Origin: Deltaproteobacteria bacterium
GTDB lineage: Bacteria > Desulfobacterota > GWC2-55-46 > UBA9637
Direction of reading: 5' to 3'
Length of the DNA: 36,798 bases
NCBI GenBank assembly: GCA_016195725.1
Contig: JACPZB010000035.1
Span: forward strand, 1-36,798
Part shown: piece after piece, positions 30,889 through 36,798 of the stretch
Layout: each line of letters begins with the position of its first letter
Numbering within the stretch: the first letter of the stretch is position 1
The notes under the pieces: generated by a model
What the model saw: only the letters and a program-made list of their open reading frames with translations
Database searches by the model: none
What the model was told of the DNA's origin: nothing
Position numbers and translations under genes: made by a program

Positions 30889-31923
30889 CTAATCTGCCTT
30901 CTGCATTACAAGCTCTGCCCGCTCTCCTCTCAAAAAAAGCAGGAGCAGCATTCCGATTACAAGTATAGCAGAGCCTGCTATGATAAATCCTATTCCAGGG
31001 TCTCTGTTTATATTAAGCACGACATAAGGCGTGTTGATATAATCAACAAGCTCTATGGTCTGGCCTTCAAGCTTTACGCTGCTGCCGGGCGCGGATAGAG
31101 GAAGCCAGGCCTTTTTGCCATCTAAAGATATAATCTCCTGGTACGGGTTTCTATAATCTTGAGAACGGGAATAGGGACTGCCGGTTTCATCCAATGCAAA
31201 GTCGGGGATAATCCTGCCAAGTTTAAATATCGCCCCCCCTCCTGTCTTGAATGCCCCTCCAAACTTTATTCTAAAATCCTCTACGCCTGTTTTCAAAATA
31301 AGCCCGGTCGGCGCCTCTCCCTGGTCTGCATGATAAAATGAGATGCCTTTGTAAATCAGGGGGCCGTTTATCCGGATATCATCCTTGAGAATCTCTTTTC
31401 CATCTTTAAGTAAAGCAACCTTTGTTTTCAAATCTTCCAGACCTGCCCTTCGCGATGCCTTCATTTCTATATCATCAAAGCGGAGCGAAAGTCCCGGCTG
31501 AGAAGGAACCTCAATTGTCTGCCCCTGAAAAATAAAATTCCCCGGGCTTCTGAAACCGTATATGCTTCCAATCAAGTGCCCCAGAAGCGCTATTAAAAAA
31601 CCGATATGCACAATCTGTGGAAATAACAGTTGCCACGGCCTTTTGTCTTTGAATATGGAATAGAGCTTGTCCAAAGCGCAGGCTGCAGTGTTTATGGCAA
31701 ATATGGCTGTAAGGAATACGAGGATAAAAATCCAGAGGCTTATATTGAGATGCTCCCTGCCGATGGAAAAAAGCCAAGGGAAGAGTATCGCCTGATCCAG
31801 AGCCTGAAAGATTTGAGGATTCTTCATGGAGATAATGGAGCCCCATGACGCATCAAGGACAATCAGGCCTGCTAGGATTATAGTGAGTTCCGTGGATACA
31901 AAAAAACGCCAGATGGCTCTCAT
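30889..31923 (-). CDS. resB: ResB-like cytochrome c biogenesis protein
   Basis: ResB/Ccs1 is the membrane partner of CcsA/CcsB in system II cytochrome c maturation. The N-terminal helices (IWRFFVSTELTIILAGLIVL with the usual FxSxxLTxxLA pattern, then LNISLWIFILVFLTAIFAIN and IVHIGFLIALLGHLIGSIY), a large extracytoplasmic domain from about residue 125 to 300, and a final helix (DPGIGFIIAGSAILVIGMLLLL) match. At 344 residues it is a short form of the family. The start overlaps the proA stop (TAATG). The partner ccsB is encoded about 24 kb away, so the complex is split across the chromosome. Confidence 0.88.
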   Translation of the reverse strand: MRAIWRFFVSTELTIILAGLIVLDASWGSIISMKNPQIFQALDQAILFPWLFSIGREHLNISLWIFILVFLTAIFAINTAACALDKLYSIFKDKRPWQLLFPQIVHIGFLIALLGHLIGSIYGFRSPGNFIFQGQTIEVPSQPGLSLRFDDIEMKASRRAGLEDLKTKVALLKDGKEILKDDIRINGPLIYKGISFYHADQGEAPTGLILKTGVEDFRIKFGGAFKTGGGAIFKLGRIIPDFALDETGSPYSRSQDYRNPYQEIISLDGKKAWLPLSAPGSSVKLEGQTIELVDYINTPYVVLNINRDPGIGFIIAGSAILVIGMLLLLFLRGERAELVMQKAD

Positions 31924-33179
31924 TATTCCCTCACCTGACCGTCTCCGTAAATGATAAACTTCTGCGTTGTCAGCTCCTCAAGCCCCATGGGGCCAAAGGC
32001 GTGAATCTTTGTTGTAGATATGCCGATCTCCGCGCCGAGGCCGAGCTGGAAGCCGTCAGAAAATCTTGTGGAGGCATTGACAAGGACAGTAGATGAGTTG
32101 ACCTCTCTTAAAAACCTCTGGCTATTGGAATAATCCTTGGTGATGATAGACTCGGTATGCAAAGAGCCGTATTTTGCAATGTGAGCTATCGCCTCATCCA
32201 TATCTTTTACAACCTTTACTGCCAGAATCAAATCCAGGTATTCGGCAGACCAGTCCTCTTCTGCGGCAGGTTTTGCGTAAGGGAGAATCTTTCTTGTCTC
32301 ATCGCAACCCCTGAGTTCAACATTTACGTCCTGATATTTTTTCCCCATCCTCGGCAGAAACTCTTTTGCAATATTTTTATGAACCAGCAAGCTCTCCATC
32401 GCATTGCAAACGCCAGGCCTTTGAACCTTTGCATTAAGGCATATCTTTCCCGCCATGTCTAAATCGGCAGATTCATCAACAAATATATGGCAAACGCCTT
32501 TATAATGCTTGATAACAGGGATTCTTGAATTCTCCGCAACAAATCTTATAAGCCCTTCGCCGCCCCTCGGAATGATGAGGTCAATATATTCCTCCAGCTT
32601 TAACATCTCAAGAACAGCTTCCCTTTCCGTTGTCGGTATAACCTGAATTGCGGTATCAGGAACCCCCTCTTTTTTACACGCGTCTTGCAGAACCTTTGCA
32701 ATGGCAAGGTTTGAATTTATCGCCTCAGAGCCGCCTCTTAAGATTACTGCATTGCCTGATTTCAGACAAAGCGCAGCAGCATCTGCAGTAACATTGGGCC
32801 TCGCCTCGTAGATGATGCCAATAACTCCCAACGGTATTCTCATCCTCCCAACAAGCAGCCCATTGGGTCTTTTCCACATGCGGGTAATCTCGCCAACAGG
32901 GTCAGGCAGATTGGCGACCTCTTTTATCCCATCCGCCATTGTTTTCAAAACCTTATCAGTGATGGTCAGCCTATCCAACATTGCTTTTGATAAACCTTTG
33001 CCTTCTGCAGTTTTAAGGTCTTTTGCATTTGCCGCTTTTATTGTATCCGCATTTTTCAAAAGCCCGTCAGCCATTTTCAGCAGCGCGTTGTTTTTTACGG
33101 CCGTGTTGCAATTGGCAAGCTTTAAAGACGCCTCTCTCGCGGCTTTTGCTGTCTCAACCATTTCAGATTTTATGGACAT
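31923..33179 (-). CDS. proA: Gamma-glutamyl phosphate reductase
   Basis: ProA reduces gamma-glutamyl phosphate to glutamate semialdehyde in proline synthesis. Key landmarks: [20 protein letters not shown]-type segment (here [16 protein letters not shown]), [28 protein letters not shown], the catalytic cysteine in [16 protein letters not shown], and the C-terminal [20 protein letters not shown]. Full length at 418 residues with a gaggtg ribosome site. ProB is not in the window. The gene shares one base pair with resB, suggesting co-transcription though the functions are unrelated. Confidence 0.97.
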   Translation of the reverse strand: MSIKSEMVETAKAAREASLKLANCNTAVKNNALLKMADGLLKNADTIKAANAKDLKTAEGKGLSKAMLDRLTITDKVLKTMADGIKEVANLPDPVGEITRMWKRPNGLLVGRMRIPLGVIGIIYEARPNVTADAAALCLKSGNAVILRGGSEAINSNLAIAKVLQDACKKEGVPDTAIQVIPTTEREAVLEMLKLEEYIDLIIPRGGEGLIRFVAENSRIPVIKHYKGVCHIFVDESADLDMAGKICLNAKVQRPGVCNAMESLLVHKNIAKEFLPRMGKKYQDVNVELRGCDETRKILPYAKPAAEEDWSAEYLDLILAVKVVKDMDEAIAHIAKYGSLHTESIITKDYSNSQRFLREVNSSTVLVNASTRFSDGFQLGLGAEIGISTTKIHAFGPMGLEELTTQKFIIYGDGQVRE

Positions 33180-33315
33180 AAAAACACCTCGCCTTTTGCC
33201 TATTGTAGCAATATGCCTGCCATTGTCAATAGCGTAACAGGAAGGTAAGCTTTGTGAAAAATCAAAAGAATAAATATGCTCTTGACCATCAAGAGCTTTG
33301 TTGCTACAATTTATC

Positions 33316-33387
33316 AGTTATAAAGTTAGAAAGTTATAAAGTTATAAAGTTAAACTTTATAAACTTTTAAACTTTCAACTTTATAAA
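33316..33387. repeat. Period-8 word repeat upstream of recJ
   Basis: Nine 8-base words in phase: agttataa, agttagaa, agttataa, agttataa, agttaaac, then tttataaa, cttttaaa, ctttcaac, tttataaa. The first half and the second half are approximate complements. The rest of the proA-recJ spacer (33180-33315) has no gene. Confidence 0.85.
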
Positions 33388-33408
33388 CTTATTATGAGGT
33401 CTAACGGG

Positions 33409-35145
33409 GTGAAAAAGCGCTGGATAGTCCGCTCTCCAGATATGGAGATTCAGGGTCTTTTAGGGAGAGAACTTAAAATCTCTCCACTGACGGCCCAGCT
33501 TTTGATAAACAGGGGCCTCCGATGTCCGTCGGAGGCCTTTTCTTTTCTCTCTCCTTCGCTTAAGAACCTGCACGATCCGTTCACGATGAAAGGCATGGAC
33601 AAGGCGGCAGCCAGGATTGTGAAGGCAGTCAGGGAGAACGAAAAGATTGCTGTCTATGGCGACTATGATGTAGACGGGACAACAGCGACGGCGCTGCTTT
33701 ATCTTTTTTTAAATGCGGTTGGCGCCTCTGTCAGCTACTACATACCGGAAAGATTAAAACAGGGCTACGGCCTTAATCATCAGGCATTGAGACAGATGGT
33801 TGATTCCGGCATAAAAGTTGTTATTACCGCGGACTGCGGTATTACAAATTGCGACGAGGTAATCTTTGCCGGAGGTCAAGGATTAGATGTGATTATTACA
33901 GACCATCATGAGCCAAATGGCAATTTGCCGCCTGCATATGCAATATTAAATCCCAAACAGCCGGATTGCCCTTTTCCTTTTAAGGAGCTGGCCGGCGTCG
34001 GGGTGGCATTTAATCTTGTCATTGCCCTGAGGGCTCGGTTTAGAGAGAACGGTCATTTTTTAAATGGCATTCCGAATCTTAAAAGTTATACCGATATTGT
34101 TGCCCTTGGGACTGTTGCCGATATGGTGCCGCTGGTTGATGAAAACCGAATATTTGTCAAACATGGCTTGGATGAATTGACTGCGGGCAAACGGCCAGGA
34201 ATAAGGGCGCTCAAGGAGATAAGCGGTGTAAGCGGCGCTGTGAAGACAGGCTCTGTAGGGTTTCAGCTTGCGCCACGCATAAATGCGGCAGGAAGATTGG
34301 ATAATGCGAGCATGGGTGTAAGGCTCCTTATTACAGATGATGATAAGGAGGCAATGGATATTGCCGGAGAATTGGACAGGGGAAATATCGAGCGGCAGAG
34401 ATTAGAGAAAAAAATACTGTCAGAGGCTATGGAGATTATTGAGGAGAAGACTTTTGATATTCACGGGAAAAAGGGAATTGTGCTTGCACGAGAAGGATGG
34501 CATCCGGGTGTTATCGGGATTGTTGCCTCCAGGCTGGTTGACATCTATCGCAGGCCAACGGTTATCATATCCTTAAAAGACGGGAGCGGCAAGGGTTCGG
34601 CGCGAGGGATAAAGAATTTTCACATACTGGATGCGTTAGAGCAATGCGGAGATATTCTGGAGAGATACGGCGGACACCGGATGGCAGCCGGTCTTACCAT
34701 CGGCCAGGAGAATATTAAATCATTTACATCATTATTTCACAACCTGACTGAAAAAGGCTTAAGCTTCGAAGACCTTATACCTGAGGTATCGCTGGATGCA
34801 TATGTTACGCTGGCAGAGCTGAGTGAAAAGATAGTCGCAGAAATGGACCTTCTTGCGCCTTTTGGCATGTCAAACCCTGAGCCCCTTCTGGGCGCAAGAG
34901 ACGCCAACATAGTGAAAAGCGAGGTGGTTAGCAAAAATCATCTCAAGCTGAAGATAAAACAAATAAGTCTTATAAGTCCTATAAGACCTATCTTTTTTGA
35001 CGGGATAGCTTACGGCAAAGGCGACATCCACCCGCTTAAGGGAGATAATTTTGATATTGCCTTTATTCCTTACATTGATGAATGGAATGGAAATAAAAGT
35101 TTGAAGCTTAAGGTGAAAGAGATAAAACAGACTACAAGTTGTTAG
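33409..35145 (+). CDS. recJ: Single-stranded-DNA-specific exonuclease RecJ
   Basis: RecJ is a 5'-3' single-strand DNA exonuclease in recombination and mismatch repair. The DHH phosphoesterase motifs are all visible: VYGDYDVDGTTATALL, ITADCGITN, ITDHHEPNG, and VALGTVADMVPL. The DHHA1 region has GKGSARGIKNFHILDAL and YGGHRMAAGLTI, followed by the OB-fold domain. I place the start at GTG 33409, eight bases after gaggt; an in-frame ATG at 33394 lacks a ribosome site. This gives 578 residues, normal. ISLISPIRP in the C-terminal domain is encoded by a 9-base word repeat, and the last codons (QTTSC) run into the period-8 repeat after the gene. A terminator-like hairpin lies near its 5' end. Confidence 0.95.
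   Translation: MKKRWIVRSPDMEIQGLLGRELKISPLTAQLLINRGLRCPSEAFSFLSPSLKNLHDPFTMKGMDKAAARIVKAVRENEKIAVYGDYDVDGTTATALLYLFLNAVGASVSYYIPERLKQGYGLNHQALRQMVDSGIKVVITADCGITNCDEVIFAGGQGLDVIITDHHEPNGNLPPAYAILNPKQPDCPFPFKELAGVGVAFNLVIALRARFRENGHFLNGIPNLKSYTDIVALGTVADMVPLVDENRIFVKHGLDELTAGKRPGIRALKEISGVSGAVKTGSVGFQLAPRINAAGRLDNASMGVRLLITDDDKEAMDIAGELDRGNIERQRLEKKILSEAMEIIEEKTFDIHGKKGIVLAREGWHPGVIGIVASRLVDIYRRPTVIISLKDGSGKGSARGIKNFHILDALEQCGDILERYGGHRMAAGLTIGQENIKSFTSLFHNLTEKGLSFEDLIPEVSLDAYVTLAELSEKIVAEMDLLAPFGMSNPEPLLGARDANIVKSEVVSKNHLKLKIKQISLISPIRPIFFDGIAYGKGDIHPLKGDNFDIAFIPYIDEWNGNKSLKLKVKEIKQTTSC
33514..33537 (+). terminator. Terminator-like hairpin within the recJ coding start
   Basis: ggcctccga (33514-33522) pairs perfectly with tcggaggcc (33529-33537), loop tgtccg, followed by ttttctttt. 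It would pass for an intrinsic terminator but lies about 105 bases inside recJ. It may attenuate recJ or may only be a dispersed repeat. Confidence 0.35.
34963..34989. repeat. Period-9 word repeat inside recJ
   Basis: Three words ataagtctt, ataagtcct, ataagacct. With a 9-base period the frame is kept and the peptide repeats every three residues (ISL, ISP, IRP). The same words appear in the spacer at 36310. Confidence 0.7.
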
Positions 35146-35202
35146 TCTACAAGCCTACAAGTTTTAAAACTTTTAGTCTAACGACTTGTAGGCTCTTAGT
35201 CT
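35130..35202. repeat. Period-8 word repeat after recJ
   Basis: Words gactacaa, gttgttag, tctacaag, cctacaag, ttttaaaa, then cttttagt, ctaacgac, ttgtaggc, tcttagtc. Left and right halves are inverted. The recJ stop codon is inside the left half, so the last residues of RecJ are repeat-derived. Confidence 0.7.
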
Positions 35203-35252
35203 GTATTTGTTCTTGACTTGTTTTGAAAAAGAAAATATATTTTCCCCTTGTA

Positions 35253-35308
35253 AGTTATAAAGTTAAAAGTTTTAAAGTTTTAAAGTTAAAAACTTTCTTA
35301 CTTTATAA
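35253..35308. repeat. Period-8 word repeat upstream of the DHS-like gene
   Basis: Words agttataa, agttaaaa, gttttaaa, gttttaaa, gttaaaaa, then ctttctta, ctttataa, with arms of opposite polarity. It ends 15 bases before the start codon and leaves no room for a normal ribosome site. Confidence 0.75.
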
Positions 35309-35323
35309 CTATCTTTTAAAGCT

Positions 35324-36298
35324 ATGAACAAAGGACCTATTTCACAATTCATACAAAAGCATTACCTGCATTTTAACGCCGCCGCATTGGTGGATGCGGC
35401 TAAGGGATATGAAACGCATCTTGCCGAAGGCGGCAAGATGATGGTTACTTTGGCTGGCGCGATGAGCACCGCCGAGTTGGGCATTTCTCTGGCCGAGATG
35501 ATTCGTCAGGGGAAGGTGGATATCATTTCCTGCACCGGAGCGAATCTGGAAGAGGACATCATGAACCTCGTGGCGCACAAGCACTACAAGCGCGTGCCGA
35601 ATTACCGCGACCTCTCTCCGCAGGAGGAATGGGAGTTTTTGGAAAATCACTACAACCGGGTTACCGACACCTGCATACCCGAAGAGGAGGCGTTCCGCAG
35701 GCTGCAAAAACATATTTATAAAGTCTGGAAAGACGCGGACACAAAAGGCGAACGGTATTTCCCGCATGAGTATATGTATAAAATATTATTGTCGGGCGAG
35801 CTGAAACAGTATTATGAAATAGACCCGAAAAATTCATGGATGCTGGCTGCAGCCGAACGCAATCTTCCTATCATCGTTCCGGGATGGGAAGACAGCACCA
35901 TGGGAAATATTTTTGCTTCATACATAATCAAAGGCGAAATGAAAGCAACAACCATGAAAAGCGGCATAGAATATATGGTCTGGCTTTCGGATTGGTATCG
36001 TAAAAATTCTTCGGGCAAGGGTGTGGGTTTTTTCCAGATAGGCGGCGGCATTGCCGGTGATTTCCCCATATGCGTGGTGCCGATGATGTATCAGGATTTG
36101 GGATGGCATGATGTTCCTTTCTGGAGCTATTTCTGTCAGATATCTGATTCAACGACAAGCTACGGTTCATATTCCGGCGCGGTGCCGAATGAAAAAATTA
36201 CATGGGGCAAATTAGATGTGAAAACCCCTAAGTTTATCATTGAAAGCGACGCAAGTATTGTTGCGCCGCTTGTTTTTGCATGGGTGCTGGGGTGGTAA
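35324..36298 (+). CDS. Deoxyhypusine synthase-like protein (probable polyamine enzyme)
   Basis: The protein (324 aa) belongs to the deoxyhypusine synthase family: GGKMMVTLAGAMSTAELGIS, ISCTGANLEEDIMNLV, NLPIIVPGWEDSTMGN, FFQIGGGIAGDFPICVVPMM, and the NAD/active-site region GAVPNEKITWGKLD with the lysine equivalent to the catalytic one. In eukaryotes and archaea the substrate is eIF5A, which bacteria lack. Bacterial members are thought to transfer the aminobutyl group to a free polyamine instead, for example making homospermidine. The next gene, a pyruvoyl arginine decarboxylase, supports a polyamine role. Codon use seems richer in CGC and GCC than in nearby genes, which may indicate transfer. 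No ribosome site is visible before the ATG. Confidence 0.9.
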   Translation: MNKGPISQFIQKHYLHFNAAALVDAAKGYETHLAEGGKMMVTLAGAMSTAELGISLAEMIRQGKVDIISCTGANLEEDIMNLVAHKHYKRVPNYRDLSPQEEWEFLENHYNRVTDTCIPEEEAFRRLQKHIYKVWKDADTKGERYFPHEYMYKILLSGELKQYYEIDPKNSWMLAAAERNLPIIVPGWEDSTMGNIFASYIIKGEMKATTMKSGIEYMVWLSDWYRKNSSGKGVGFFQIGGGIAGDFPICVVPMMYQDLGWHDVPFWSYFCQISDSTTSYGSYSGAVPNEKITWGKLDVKTPKFIIESDASIVAPLVFAWVLGW

Positions 36299-36309
36299 CT
36301 GCCGAAAAC

Positions 36310-36336
36310 ATAGGTCTTATAGGACTTATAAAACTT
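36310..36336. repeat. Period-9 word repeat between the two polyamine genes
   Basis: Words ataggtctt, ataggactt, ataaaactt. They are relatives of the recJ internal repeat at 34963. The ribosome site of the next gene follows directly. Confidence 0.65.
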
Positions 36337-36359
36337 ATTAGCGAAAGGAGAATAAAGAG

Positions 36360-36798
36360 ATGCTACTTGTCCCCAAGAGGGTGTTTTTTACCAAAGGAGT
36401 CGGAACGCATAAGGAGGAGCTGCATTCGTTTGAATTGGCGCTCAGGGATGCGGGGATCGAAAAATTCAATATCGTAACCGTATCCAGCATATTTCCGCCC
36501 GGATGCAAGATCATAAACAGGTCGCAGGGACTTACGATGCTTTCGCCCGGACAGGTGGTCTTCTGTGTTATGAGCAGGTGCTGTTCCAATGAGCCCAGAC
36601 GTCTTATGGCAGCTTCTGTCGGGTGCGCAATTCCCATGGATAAAAAACAGTATGGATACTTAAGCGAGCACCATGCATTCGGCCAGACAGATAAAGCCGC
36701 CGGCGATTATTCCGAAGACCTTGCAGCGGCCATGCTTGCATCCACCCTCGGCATTGAACTGGATCAAAATCTCGGATGGGATGAAAAAAAGGAGATAT
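36360..36798 (+). CDS. Pyruvoyl-dependent arginine decarboxylase (3' end outside window)
   Basis: The reading frame from ATG 36360 stays open to the end of the window (146 codons seen). The protein begins [20 protein letters not shown], the usual PvlArgDC start. It contains the self-cleavage site Ser42-Ser43 in [11 protein letters not shown], where the pyruvoyl group forms, and further family segments [22 protein letters not shown] and [12 protein letters not shown]. It converts arginine to agmatine, the first step of one putrescine route. aaaggag lies nine bases upstream. It directly follows the DHS-like gene (62-base gap), and a downstream agmatinase gene would be expected but is not in the window. 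Confidence 0.93.
   Translation, partial: MLLVPKRVFFTKGVGTHKEELHSFELALRDAGIEKFNIVTVSSIFPPGCKIINRSQGLTMLSPGQVVFCVMSRCCSNEPRRLMAASVGCAIPMDKKQYGYLSEHHAFGQTDKAAGDYSEDLAAAMLASTLGIELDQNLGWDEKKEI

Noticed and set aside
33316-33387. CRISPR-like array
   Set aside because: The repeat units are only 8 bases, contiguous and degenerate, with no spacers and no cas genes.

Overview
The window reads as a chromosomal segment of a Gram-negative-type, free-living bacterium of moderate GC content. Three things suggest a Nitrospirota- or Desulfobacterota-like anaerobe or microaerobe, probably assembled from a metagenome: housekeeping clusters nrdR-ribD-ribE-ribBA-ribH-nusB and uppS-cdsA-dxr-rseP, a rubrerythrin-type protein, and system II cytochrome c biogenesis genes (ccsB, resB). 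This placement is inferred from gene content only. No phage, CRISPR array, rRNA or tRNA gene was recognised.

Layout. 1-2400: the 3' end of a DEAD-box helicase gene, a damaged ribbon-helix-helix antitoxin gene, fabI and a SLOG-fold protein. 2400-8850: RNase R, a UbiB-family kinase, ccsB and queE on the minus strand, a 560-base gene-free stretch, and a rubrerythrin-like gene. 8850-16060 is all minus strand: hisD, an RpoS-like sigma factor, and a three-gene signalling operon (membrane CHASE histidine kinase, Rcp1-like receiver, sigma-54 activator). 16397-25920 is plus strand: nrdR, the riboflavin genes, nusB, uppS, cdsA (broken), dxr (frameshifted), rseP and tsaB. 26085-29600: a DksA-like protein with a histone-like tail, apbE, a DUF4337 membrane protein, a receiver protein and an XRE regulator. 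29600-33180 is minus strand: pncB, resB, proA. 33409-36798: recJ, a deoxyhypusine-synthase-like gene and the start of a pyruvoyl arginine decarboxylase gene, which together look like a polyamine module.

The most striking property is the repeat content. Two kinds occur both between genes and inside genes without breaking the frame. (1) Palindromic elements: two near-identical copies in RNase R, one each in riboflavin synthase and nicotinate phosphoribosyltransferase, and probably one in ccsB, with relatives in intergenic spacers. (2) Degenerate tandem words with a strict 7-, 8- or 9-base period. In spacers they usually form two arms of opposite polarity; in genes (hisD, ribD, dxr, rseP, tsaB, recJ) they form one short run. 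A third family carries the word CTAACGGG at the start codons of nrdR, uppS and recJ. At uppS it can form two mutually exclusive hairpins, one of which covers the start codon.

Two essential-pathway genes appear damaged. cdsA lacks its centre and changes frame, and dxr has one extra A in a run of seven. These could be assembly errors, real lesions or, for dxr, slippage; read-level data are needed to choose.
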